Of a stretch of DNA of 33,643 nucleotides, positions 1-6,957 are shown piece after piece; position 1 is the first letter of the stretch, and the number at the start of each line of letters is the position of its first letter. Position numbers and translations under genes: made by a program. The stretch lies in the IMG/VR virus record IMGVR_UViG_3300025894_000032, positions 1 to 33,643 of that record; one strand, 5' to 3'. The stretch comes from a virus. The notes under the pieces are model-generated. The model saw only the letters and a program-made list of their open reading frames with translations, searched no databases and had not been told where the DNA came from.

Positions 1-205
1 CTAACTTCATGACCTTCTTCATACCGCTACCGACACCTTGTTTATCAATCTTAGTTAACTCTGAACCAACTCGATTGAACAACAAAGCAACATCCATAGC
101 ATCAATATCATCATTTGAATTAGATTCATGACGCTGTTGCATCTCGATCAAATCCGGATTGACTATCAACTCCGGAGTGGGTGCGATCTGATCTACATCA
201 TCCAT
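1..205 (-). CDS. Partial unknown protein downstream of gp32
   Basis: This open frame runs off the left edge of the window, so only the first 68 codons are present. The ATG (205-203) overlaps the end of the gp32 gene, whose stop is at 200-198, which is the tight coupling seen throughout this strand. The protein starts MDDVDQIAPTPELIVNPDL and continues as a hydrophilic, partly helical sequence without a stop. I do not recognise the family. The position suggests co-transcription with gp32. The frame is supported by the overlap and by the absence of stops over 204 nt, not by homology. Confidence 0.6.
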   Translation of the reverse strand, partial: MDDVDQIAPTPELIVNPDLIEMQQRHESNSNDDIDAMDVALLFNRVGSELTKIDKQGVGSGMKKVMKL

Positions 206-1103
206 CAAGACCTTGGAGTAACATCTTTATCTTATCATCGTCTAAATCATCTGCTGGAGTTGCGGTTGCATCCTCAGCTGGGGCTGATGGCTTCACCACG
301 TCTGTTGCAATTGGTTTAGTTGCAGGAGACACACTCTCTACAGGAGCAGATACTACACTTGGTGTTGATTCAACACTAGATGATTCAGTTACCGTACCAG
401 GTGGTAAACAGTGATAATGTTCATTTAATGATGCTTGTAGTTCATCATAACTCTTGATACTAAACACCTGATCCAGCGCGGTGGTAGATGAATACACACT
501 ATCTGCATCAATACCAGGAATAGCAGATGGCATCAGAAATTTACTAGCCACATAAGTTGGAAAACCACCTTGGTCGTCACAACGTACTCTCAGATTACAA
601 CCAGCGTCAGATAGATCGAATATCTTAGAACCAAATTGATCCTTGTCTTCTCCGGAAATAGCGTCCATAATAATCTTGTGAAGCTGTTTTCCAAATCTCA
701 ACACCTTGACTTTGCCAATATTGTCTGGAGTGGATGGATCATCCACAACATATGCGTTAACCAACCACTTCTCACTTCGGATGATCGCTCTAGACTTCTC
801 TTTATCTGCTGCATCACCAGTACGGTATACTTTATATCTATACTCCGCGATAGGATCACGTTCGTCGAATGTCTGAGGGCTCACGAAACTGATATATTGA
901 CCAGTTGCTAATGACTCCCATCCATGAACGAAGTAGTGAAAGAAAGTCTTGGACGGGTCCTCGATATTAGGAAGTAGACGAAGTGTATAACTATTACCCT
1001 TCTCACATCTTATTATATCTGAAATACCGGAACGACTTCCTGTGGTTTGCTTATTTAAAGCGTCTTTGATCGAGTCAAACATTGAATTATTGAACATACT
1101 CAT
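198..1103 (-). CDS. 32: Single-stranded DNA-binding protein gp32
   Basis: T4 gp32 homologue of 301 aa, coating single-stranded DNA during replication, recombination and repair in the host cytoplasm. Matching features are the basic N-terminal region, the OB-fold core (KTFFHYFVHGWES near 52-64, then WLVNAYVVDDPSTPDN and KVKVLRFGKQ), a SKFL...SAIPGID segment like T4 SKFLNQSAIPNID, and a Ser/Pro/Ala-rich linker ending in an acidic tail (DDLDDDKIKMLL) that in T4 binds partner proteins. The cysteines of the T4 zinc finger are not present at the equivalent place (FVSPQTFDERDPIAEY, about 73-88). The start is fixed by a promoter whose -10 box lies 7 nt upstream. The gp59-like gene lies immediately upstream, as in T4. 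Confidence 0.93.
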   Translation of the reverse strand: MSMFNNSMFDSIKDALNKQTTGSRSGISDIIRCEKGNSYTLRLLPNIEDPSKTFFHYFVHGWESLATGQYISFVSPQTFDERDPIAEYRYKVYRTGDAADKEKSRAIIRSEKWLVNAYVVDDPSTPDNIGKVKVLRFGKQLHKIIMDAISGEDKDQFGSKIFDLSDAGCNLRVRCDDQGGFPTYVASKFLMPSAIPGIDADSVYSSTTALDQVFSIKSYDELQASLNEHYHCLPPGTVTESSSVESTPSVVSAPVESVSPATKPIATDVVKPSAPAEDATATPADDLDDDKIKMLLQGLDG

Positions 1104-1110
1104 AACATAT

Positions 1111-1138
1111 ATTATACTGGTGTTGGTGTTGATTGCAA
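1111..1138 (-). promoter_or_regulatory. Early-type promoter of gene 32
   Basis: Read on the minus strand: TTGCAA (1138-1133), 16 nt spacer, TATAAT (1116-1111), then 7 nt to the ATG at 1103. No Shine-Dalgarno sequence fits between the -10 box and the start, so the transcript is predicted to begin at or next to the ATG. Confidence 0.7.
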
Positions 1139-1804
1139 CTATATTTTAATTGCGGTGGTGATTTTGTTGATACCGGCAGAGATGAAAACCTTTGCTAGTT
1201 TTGATGATTGAAAATTAGTTCTCAATCTCGGTATATTTTGATATATATCACCGAGTGTAAATTTTAAGATATCGACAGGTACACTTTTCAGCGTAGACTC
1301 GAAGTTAGCGAAACCAAACATTGTGTATACATTGACGTTGCCATGCTTTATGTGCTTAATGTATGTGGGTATATCTCCAGTCGCATGATCGGTGTATTCA
1401 GATACACTAATTTTATTCTTAGTACAGAAAGTGAGTATATATTCTAAAGATTTCTTTATGGAAAATAACTGATCATCTGTATCTGGGTGTTGTACTCTTC
1501 TTTTTTGTATATACATTGTGTACACTTTCAGAGCGCGTTGTGATGTGTAAAACTTTAAGTCAAATACAGTGTTTGTGTCTGTGTATATGTCGTAGGGTGC
1601 TTTGAAGAAGTCATCTTGATCCACATGTGGGTATTTTTTGAAAAAATACGATAACTTGTGTACGTGTATATAGTTTTTATCTTCCTCAAACTTAGTAAAA
1701 TCTTTTCGGAGTTTAAATGGTTTGTTGACTGATGATCGACTAATCGCAAGGTACTTATTGTATATGCGTTTCTCTGTATCTGTTACTTCAGTGGTTTTCG
1801 ACAT
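1139..1804 (-). CDS. 59: gp59-like replicative helicase loader
   Basis: Protein of 221 aa, close to the 217 aa of T4 gp59, which loads gp41 helicase onto gp32-coated forks. It is basic and all-helical in character, as gp59 is, and sits directly upstream of gene 32, the T4 arrangement (33-59-32). Sequence similarity is weak by eye: FTSQRALKVYTMYIQKRR near 88-105 and ANFESTL near 167-173 can be laid over YREYIGRLKQIK and ISFETFI of T4. The assignment is therefore mainly length, composition and position. The first 22 nt overlap the upstream gene. A 15-nt sequence before the start is also found before the gene at 5334. Confidence 0.65.
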   Translation of the reverse strand: MSKTTEVTDTEKRIYNKYLAISRSSVNKPFKLRKDFTKFEEDKNYIHVHKLSYFFKKYPHVDQDDFFKAPYDIYTDTNTVFDLKFYTSQRALKVYTMYIQKRRVQHPDTDDQLFSIKKSLEYILTFCTKNKISVSEYTDHATGDIPTYIKHIKHGNVNVYTMFGFANFESTLKSVPVDILKFTLGDIYQNIPRLRTNFQSSKLAKVFISAGINKITTAIKI

Positions 1805-2097
1805 GATGTTATATAACTTTTAATGTATTTTGATTTATGTAGAGTTTGATCATACTCTAAGAATTTACGCAACAGATCAAACTCCGTATCGATTGCAGTC
1901 ATGCTCATGAACATTGATCTGATGGTTGGATCTTTTAGTAGAGTTATGAATATTTTAGCTAGATTTAACTTCTTGTTACTCAATTGACAAATTAACGTGC
2001 AAATCGACAGGAATGAGTGGTTGAATTCACTGCTGATCACACGATGAGATGGATCTGAGCATTTTAATTTTTCGAAGTAATTTTCAGACATAATCAA
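1783..2097 (-). CDS. Small protein in the gp33 (late transcription) position
   Basis: Protein of 104 aa between the DHH phosphoesterase and the gp59-like gene. In T4 the gene upstream of 59 is 33, the late-transcription co-activator of about 112 aa that links host RNA polymerase to the sliding clamp. Size and position fit. The window also encodes the partner sigma factor gp55. I could not recognise gp33 sequence, and the hydrophobic C-terminal clamp-binding tail of T4 gp33 is not evident: this protein ends KSYITSCRKPLK. The sequence is helical with hydrophobic stretches near residues 28-56. The start overlaps the upstream gene by 4 nt; ATG at 2097 or 2091 are both possible. Confidence 0.5.
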   Translation of the reverse strand: MIMSENYFEKLKCSDPSHRVISSEFNHSFLSICTLICQLSNKKLNLAKIFITLLKDPTIRSMFMSMTAIDTEFDLLRKFLEYDQTLHKSKYIKSYITSCRKPLK

Positions 2098-2993
2098 CTT
2101 ATAGGTTTGAATATCTTAGCAAAGTTTAAGAACTTCTCACATATCATACCACCAGCAGCGTATGCATGACCTCCAGCTTCATCACATATAGATTTACTGA
2201 ACTTACCTAAATCTAACAGACACTCCTTACCACGTCGGAAAGACACTTTGTTAGATTTAGTATTCACAACTAATGCAACATCGCAGTTAGTTGAAGATAA
2301 TACATGATCCGCTACATCATTGATACACTCACACGCAAAAGTGCTGCAGATGTTATAATTAGATCCGTTGATCGGTATTGTTGTGTTGTATATATCTAAT
2401 CCACTCTTAACTCTATCTAGTTTATTGGTGTACATCTTTATGATATTATTCTGTTGGGTGTTGAAACCGGAAAAACCATCCTTGAACATCTCTATAAACT
2501 TATCAAATCGATCTCCGGTCAGACTCCACAGCAACACATTGATTTGATACGAATTGGGTATCTTGAATTTATATGAATCATAATCATCAGCCATCAATAT
2601 GAGCAATCCTTGTTGTGGTGTTATGTTGCTGAGTGATTGCTTATTGTTAGCATAAAATAATCGACATGTACTGGTGAACTCACATACATTAACATTTGCA
2701 TGCTCGTACTTATCTAAATTCTCAACGTGTGTTGAGTGATGATCATATATATGAACGTTGCTCAAATCTATTAAGCGAAGCGCGTCATGAGAAGATACGT
2801 CTAGGTCTAGAATATATATAGCTTCATAATCAGCCGGGTTGTTCTTATCTAGCCATTGATTAATCTTGGTGTCTAGATCGTTCACACGACACGCTGTATA
2901 TGAGCACCACTCACCTAGACTCCAACAGCATGTCATATACGATACAATACCATCTAGGTCAATGTCAGTGAATATGTGATATCTCTTCTTCAT
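2094..2993 (-). CDS. DHH-family phosphoesterase
   Basis: Protein of 299 aa with the hallmarks of the DHH/DHHA1 superfamily (RecJ, NrnA, phosphodiesterases): an N-terminal acidic motif TDIDLDG (9-15), a DLD pair (63-65), the metal-binding DHH triplet in YDHHSTH (83-89), and a C-terminal DHHA1-type GGHAYAAGG (274-282). These enzymes use two metal ions to hydrolyse phosphodiester bonds in small oligonucleotides, cyclic dinucleotides or single-stranded DNA. The short length is nearer to NrnA/nanoRNase proteins (about 310-330 aa) than to RecJ. The location in the replication block suggests oligonucleotide clearance or DNA degradation, but degrading a cyclic-dinucleotide defence signal is also possible. 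A late-type box lies 8 nt upstream of the ATG. Confidence 0.85.
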   Translation of the reverse strand: MKKRYHIFTDIDLDGIVSYMTCCWSLGEWCSYTACRVNDLDTKINQWLDKNNPADYEAIYILDLDVSSHDALRLIDLSNVHIYDHHSTHVENLDKYEHANVNVCEFTSTCRLFYANNKQSLSNITPQQGLLILMADDYDSYKFKIPNSYQINVLLWSLTGDRFDKFIEMFKDGFSGFNTQQNNIIKMYTNKLDRVKSGLDIYNTTIPINGSNYNICSTFACECINDVADHVLSSTNCDVALVVNTKSNKVSFRRGKECLLDLGKFSKSICDEAGGHAYAAGGMICEKFLNFAKIFKPIS

Positions 2994-3001
2994 GTTACAG
3001 T

Positions 3002-3009
3002 TATTTATG
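3002..3009 (-). promoter_or_regulatory. T4-late-type promoter box upstream of the DHH gene
   Basis: CATAAATA on the minus strand, one base from the T4 late -10 consensus TATAAATA, ending 8 nt before the ATG at 2993. It lies in the 45-nt gap after gp41. Confidence 0.45.
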
Positions 3010-3038
3010 GAGAAAATCGCTACATAGCAACTGCAATA

Positions 3039-4400
3039 TCAATCGGAGAGATAATTCATTATCGAAGATGTGTTGTCATCATCTATACTCGGCATGAATT
3101 CCGGAGTGCCTGTGTTGTTAGAATCGTCATTAGATACGCCTTGTGTTAGTGTCAACGTTGCATAATCTATATCCAAGCAACAAGATCCAAAGTTCTGACC
3201 AAACCGGTTCTTCATCATTCCCAGCTTGATCACACCTAGCTCTGAATCCTCCTCTTCCTGCCATATGCTAAACATACAGTCAGCAGTGGCTGCTAGACCG
3301 TAACTCTCACCGACTGTTTCTAGACCAGGATTTACTTCATTATAACCAGTTCGATTCAATTGCGTGGCTGTGATCACTGGGCATGAAAATACATAGCTCA
3401 GTGATCTCAATCTCTCTGTTATGTACTTCACTCGTTCATATGAGTTAACTGCATCACTAGTTGTCAGTAAATTCACATAATCTAGCACAATTGCATCTAT
3501 ACCTATTCCACTATCTGATATCTTCTTTATGTAGGCTTTAAGATTGCTACATGTTATAGTGCTTGGAGGGAACTCTTTTACTAATATCCTACCACCGGTG
3601 GTTTTCTTGTATTCGTCTAGTTGTTGTTTGAGATAATCTGTTTGTGTGGCTAACTCATTGATGGGTATCTGTGTGATGTTGGTACTGAGTCGCTTTGCGT
3701 ATACAAACTCAGACATCTCTAATGTTATTAGCAGCACAGTTTTACCAGTTTTTGCAATGTTGACAGCAGTGTTACCTAAGAATATAGACTTACCAATATT
3801 AGTTTCACCAGCAAATACATATATAGCGCGACCATGCTCCAGATAACCACCGTCAATCTTCTCATCCAACCACGACCAACCGGTAGATATGGTACTATCC
3901 TGTTTAGTTAGATCATCTATATGTCTGTCTATTTCATTAAGATAATCCAAGCCAGTATCTGGTTGAATGGATATGTTACACGCCTCTTCAAACTTGTTGA
4001 ATATATCTGAAGTGTTGATGTCTCCAGTCTCACAATCCTTGGCCACTGACATCAGTGTAGATAGGACTGACTTCTCTTTGAGAAATCTTTCTGTATTCTC
4101 ATATAGTTCATCCTTGTTGAATGAGTTATCGAAGTTCTTCACTATCTCAACAACTCTTCGAAACATATCTCGCGTTTCATCTGTAGTCAGATATGCTTTG
4201 ATTTCAGTCAACGTCGGTATGACATCACGCTTGTCATAAAACGTCTTTATTATACCGATAACTGACTTGATATCGCTGTTATCAAAATACTTATCCTGTA
4301 AATTATCTATGATAGAGGCCAGATATGTATCATTCGTTAGAATGTTGTATATGATGACCTGCTCGTAGAACAATAAGTCTAGTTTTTCACTACTCAACAT
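3039..4400 (-). CDS. 41: Replicative DNA helicase gp41 (DnaB family)
   Basis: Protein of 453 aa, near T4 gp41 (475 aa), the hexameric 5'-3' helicase of the replication fork. It has an N-terminal helical domain (about 1-150), a linker, and a RecA-like ATPase domain beginning ISTGWSWLDEKIDGG (171-185). Walker A is GETNIGKS (198-205), followed by the conserved TLEMSE helicase segment, a Walker B-like IVLDYVNLL near 305, and VITATQLNR, the usual DnaB sensor with the catalytic Gln. It is expected to pair with a primase (gp61), which is not in this window, and with the gp59-like loader. The start is supported by the promoter 7 nt upstream. Confidence 0.93.
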   Translation of the reverse strand: MLSSEKLDLLFYEQVIIYNILTNDTYLASIIDNLQDKYFDNSDIKSVIGIIKTFYDKRDVIPTLTEIKAYLTTDETRDMFRRVVEIVKNFDNSFNKDELYENTERFLKEKSVLSTLMSVAKDCETGDINTSDIFNKFEEACNISIQPDTGLDYLNEIDRHIDDLTKQDSTISTGWSWLDEKIDGGYLEHGRAIYVFAGETNIGKSIFLGNTAVNIAKTGKTVLLITLEMSEFVYAKRLSTNITQIPINELATQTDYLKQQLDEYKKTTGGRILVKEFPPSTITCSNLKAYIKKISDSGIGIDAIVLDYVNLLTTSDAVNSYERVKYITERLRSLSYVFSCPVITATQLNRTGYNEVNPGLETVGESYGLAATADCMFSIWQEEEDSELGVIKLGMMKNRFGQNFGSCCLDIDYATLTLTQGVSNDDSNNTGTPEFMPSIDDDNTSSIMNYLSD

Positions 4401-4407
4401 GATCTAT

Positions 4408-4435
4408 ATTATATAGATTAACGTGTTAAGTGCAA
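4408..4435 (-). promoter_or_regulatory. Early-type promoter of gene 41
   Basis: Minus strand: TTGCAC (4435-4430), 16 nt spacer, TATAAT (4413-4408), 7 nt, ATG at 4400. The geometry is the same as before gene 32, with no room for a ribosome binding site in the predicted transcript. Confidence 0.7.
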
Positions 4436-4445
4436 GCTCTATATT

Positions 4446-5120
4446 CTAGCTATACATGTCCAAGAACTTGGATTGAGACTCTTGGTAACCGGAGTCGTTG
4501 TAATTCTTCAATCCTTTGGACTTGTGTATGACGTTAACTGGAATCACTCCAGTTTTCATCTTCAATCGATGAGCATCTAGACTAGCTGCAATATCATAAT
4601 GATGGAACTTGAATGATTCATTGAATTTCCATCCAACATCAAGAGCTTTCTTGAGATTTACTGCCATGAACAAACCATCAATCAACACCACTCTACTCGG
4701 AGTAGGTCCAAATGATGTGGATTGTATAACATTCACATCATCACCTACTGGGTGATTGACTATACCTCTTAGTGCTTCTCGTGGAGCCATCTTATGCCAT
4801 AATGCCGGTGCCTTGATAGTTGGCTGAAGACATCCCGCTAGACCGATCAAATCATATCGCTCAATCGCTCCATACAACTTGCCACGTATCTTGAGATCAT
4901 CAATATACACATCATCATGTACGAATAATACAATATCATGTTTTTTGAGAAACTTGCTATTAATATACTTGTTGTACATCACACACAGTGATTCTTTATT
5001 GTTATAATTTATCTCCATCTTCACATCATGATTCAAGCCAGATAAACTGCTACATATTAGCAATTTATCTCGATGTTCACGACCAACTGGTGTACATACA
5101 ACTACTAGTATCTTCTTCAT
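4446..5120 (-). CDS. GT-A type glycosyltransferase
   Basis: Protein of 224 aa starting MKKILVVVCTPVGREH. It resembles small family-2-like glycosyltransferases with a GT-A (Rossmann-like) fold: an N-terminal beta strand, then DIVLFVHDDVYID, where HDD is the likely metal and nucleotide-sugar binding motif, a GLAG segment, IDGLFMAVNLKKAL (the acceptor-side loop), and a final FHHYDIAAS motif typical of this group. Donor and acceptor are unknown. The frame extends 22 codons further upstream, but ATG at 5120 is preferred because it begins 1 nt after the stop of the gene before and opens directly on the first strand. Its position inside the replication block is unusual. Confidence 0.75.
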   Translation of the reverse strand: MKKILVVVCTPVGREHRDKLLICSSLSGLNHDVKMEINYNNKESLCVMYNKYINSKFLKKHDIVLFVHDDVYIDDLKIRGKLYGAIERYDLIGLAGCLQPTIKAPALWHKMAPREALRGIVNHPVGDDVNVIQSTSFGPTPSRVVLIDGLFMAVNLKKALDVGWKFNESFKFHHYDIAASLDAHRLKMKTGVIPVNVIHKSKGLKNYNDSGYQESQSKFLDMYS

Positions 5121-5121
5121 A

Positions 5122-5334
5122 TCAACTACATTCACATGAGCCAGTATTGCAGCAATACTCATCTGGGTCATCAATCTCAATGACATTAACTATAGACACA
5201 TTCTCTCCAATCAATGATGTGTTACAATTCGCTTCGAATGCATCTCGAGCTGTTTGCTCGTTGTCTGAAGTGTAATATTTAGAATGTACAGTAATGTAAC
5301 CGTCTAGTTGGTATGATATTTTGTAGTGTTTCAT
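5122..5334 (-). CDS. Small unknown protein with Cys-rich tail
   Basis: Protein of 70 aa, KHYKISYQLDGYITVHSKYY followed by a helix (EQTARDAFEANCN) and a strand (VSIVNVIEID), so a small alpha/beta domain is likely. It ends in a short cysteine-rich tail (EYCCNTGSCECS) that could bind metal or be redox active. I do not recognise a family. It lies between the amidotransferase and the glycosyltransferase, 4 nt after the former and 1 nt before the latter, so it is part of the same operon. An antisense frame also exists, but the operon fit and the protein-like pattern favour this one. Confidence 0.7.
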   Translation of the reverse strand: MKHYKISYQLDGYITVHSKYYTSDNEQTARDAFEANCNTSLIGENVSIVNVIEIDDPDEYCCNTGSCECS

Positions 5335-5338
5335 GATG

Positions 5339-6013
5339 TTATATAAAGAATGGTGAGTTGTGATTGAATGTATTCACTTGATTTAAGCCGGTGTTTGTTA
5401 CACTATATACCACACCTTCATCTAAAAGTTGCGTCGCTATGTCATCAACTCTCATCGATGAATAAACTCCGGTGGAGACATCTCCAAATAATGTAGATCC
5501 AGATCGGATGATGTATGTATTTTTAGATTGTGAGTTGTGCAACCAACATGCGAAGGTACCTTGCAGCATCTCTGCAACATCCACGATGCATTGTATTTCA
5601 GATACAACAGTACCTGTGTATCTGTTCTTGCGATCGCATACGTCGAGTAGTTTGGGTATAACTGCACTGTCTACTGCGTCTAATTCTAACTCATGAGTGG
5701 TTGTCAATTCCTCGTGGTTCTCTAATACACCATTATGAGCCACTATCCAGTGTTTATATGAAAATGGATGTGTTGTGAGATTGTCATACTGTCTCTGAGA
5801 TCCAGTTGGTGCTTGAGTGTGACCATTGAAGTATGTATATGAGCTATGAATTAATTCCTGAGAATGATCTGGTCTGATACCAGGCCACTTAAGCACGACA
5901 CTAGAGCTATCACTTGTGTAAAGACACCCACCAGCGAAGGAACCACGTGAACAATTAGCAGCATATAGCTGCTCAAATACACTAAAATTAGACGATCCAA
6001 ATATACCACACAT
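5339..6013 (-). CDS. Stand-alone class II glutamine amidotransferase next to QueC
   Basis: Protein of 224 aa consisting only of an N-terminal-nucleophile glutaminase domain. Cys2 follows the initiator Met (MCGIFG), and the family motifs GHTQAPTG, WIVAHNGVLENHEEL (the HNG loop that binds glutamine) and DAVDSAVIPKLLD are present. Such domains release ammonia from glutamine for a partner. No synthetase domain is fused, so the partner must be another protein. The gene starts 3 nt after the stop of queC, so the pair is almost certainly co-expressed. In archaea and in phage 9g, a class II Gat domain is fused to QueC (Gat-QueC) and is linked to converting preQ0 to archaeosine. I infer that this is a split form. 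A capsule- or asparagine-synthetase-like role is less likely given the neighbour. Confidence 0.85.
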   Translation of the reverse strand: MCGIFGSSNFSVFEQLYAANCSRGSFAGGCLYTSDSSSVVLKWPGIRPDHSQELIHSSYTYFNGHTQAPTGSQRQYDNLTTHPFSYKHWIVAHNGVLENHEELTTTHELELDAVDSAVIPKLLDVCDRKNRYTGTVVSEIQCIVDVAEMLQGTFACWLHNSQSKNTYIIRSGSTLFGDVSTGVYSSMRVDDIATQLLDEGVVYSVTNTGLNQVNTFNHNSPFFI

Positions 6014-6016
6014 TAC

Positions 6017-6724
6017 TTATCTAACAGACATATTCGAATAACTCCAGGGTATATTCTTTCTAGAATATTGCACCGGATCAGGAATACCTGCGTCAATAAA
6101 ACCTTTGATTCTACTGCTGCATGCTGTACACTCTCCACATGCTTGATCCTTACCCTCATAACACGTCCATGTTTTGGTGAAGTCAACACCTAATTGATGT
6201 CCGGTGGATATTATATCAGCCTTGCTTTTGAGTATCAACGGAGCCTCTACCCTTACTACATTACGACGATTCAATCGATTGATATCATTGATCGCTTTGA
6301 GAAACTCTCCACTACCGTCCCAAAAACCAGCTTGACTGTCAACGAGAGCTGATCCATGGAAAACAGTTTCCGCGCCAATACTCTCAGCATATGCTGTGCA
6401 GATACTCAACATCATCATGTTTCTGTTGGGTACATAGTTTACTGTTTGAGGATCACCTAGCACGTCTTTAGTTTTCGCAACATCAATAGATTCATTGGTC
6501 AATGAGCTCGTGTTGGCAATCTCACGCATGAATTTGATATCTAACACTTTGTAAGATTTAGCCAGTTTATCAGCTTGATATCTTGCACATTCAAGCTCTT
6601 TTGACATGTGACGTTGACCATAATCGAAGCTAAGAGCATGTATTTCATAACCTTCAGCTGCAACCATATATGCAATGGTTGTTGAATCTAAACCTCCGCT
6701 GATAGGTAGTACACACTTTTTCAT
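6017..6724 (-). CDS. queC: QueC, 7-cyano-7-deazaguanine (preQ0) synthase
   Basis: Protein of 235 aa, full length for QueC, which uses ATP and ammonia to turn 7-carboxy-7-deazaguanine into preQ0. The PP-loop ATP-binding motif SGGLDST (9-15) is present, as are the conserved FDYGQRH (33-39), VPNRN (98-102) and the C-terminal zinc site with C188, C196, C199 and C202 (CxxxxxxxCGECxxC). All key residues look intact. It heads a transcript with the amidotransferase gene. QueD-like and QueE are encoded about 20 kb away on the plus strand. In phages these genes usually supply 7-deazaguanine for DNA modification rather than tRNA. Confidence 0.95.
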   Translation of the reverse strand: MKKCVLPISGGLDSTTIAYMVAAEGYEIHALSFDYGQRHMSKELECARYQADKLAKSYKVLDIKFMREIANTSSLTNESIDVAKTKDVLGDPQTVNYVPNRNMMMLSICTAYAESIGAETVFHGSALVDSQAGFWDGSGEFLKAINDINRLNRRNVVRVEAPLILKSKADIISTGHQLGVDFTKTWTCYEGKDQACGECTACSSRIKGFIDAGIPDPVQYSRKNIPWSYSNMSVR

Positions 6725-6728
6725 ATAT

Positions 6729-6734
6729 ATTATA
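6729..6734 (-). promoter_or_regulatory. Possible -10 box of queC
   Basis: TATAAT on the minus strand, 4 nt before the queC ATG, in a divergent 50-nt gap. No good -35 box is visible 16 nt upstream, so it is weaker than the promoters of genes 32 and 41. Confidence 0.4.
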
Positions 6735-6761
6735 TAATAGTATAAATTTTACACTTAGCCA

Positions 6762-6768
6762 CTAAGTA
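6762..6768 (+). promoter_or_regulatory. TAAGTA-type box before the 6775 gene
   Basis: CTAAGTA ends 6 nt before ATG 6775. The same hexamer, at 5-8 nt, precedes the genes at 19644, 23379 and 25262. It resembles the late box NATAAATA with G in place of A. Confidence 0.35.
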
Positions 6769-6774
6769 TTGTAT

Positions 6775-6957
6775 ATGGATACAGTAAATGCACAACCTAT
6801 CACATCACCATTCTCCGGCAGTGTAGTACGACCTAGGATTAAAGTTCGTGAATATCTCGGCAAGATATACACAGAAGCACACTGGACATGTCCAGATTCC
6901 GGACGGTTCATACGCAAGGGTTTGATCTCAGTTGAAGACGTTCCAATAAAAGACTAG
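6775..6957 (+). CDS. Small unknown protein, lone plus-strand gene in the minus block
   Basis: Protein of 60 aa: MDTVNAQPITSPFSGSVVRP, then RIKVREYLGKIYTEAHWTCP and DSGRFIRKGLISVEDV. The pattern of short strands with a TCPDSGRF turn looks like a real compact beta domain, perhaps a small structural or nucleic-acid-binding protein. I do not recognise the family. The frame can start two codons earlier at TTG (6769), but ATG 6775 fits the upstream box better. The stop overlaps the uvsX stop tail-to-tail by 4 nt, leaving no spare DNA on either side, which supports a real gene. Confidence 0.65.
   Translation: MDTVNAQPITSPFSGSVVRPRIKVREYLGKIYTEAHWTCPDSGRFIRKGLISVEDVPIKD

Noticed and set aside
181-414. 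Plus-strand 77-aa frame opposite gp32
   Set aside because: Shadow of the Ser/Pro/Ala-rich gp32 linker; gp32 is clearly the coding frame.
1783-2097. Firm naming of this gene as gp33
   Set aside because: Only size and position support it; no gp33 sequence motif or clamp-binding tail could be recognised, so it was left unnamed.
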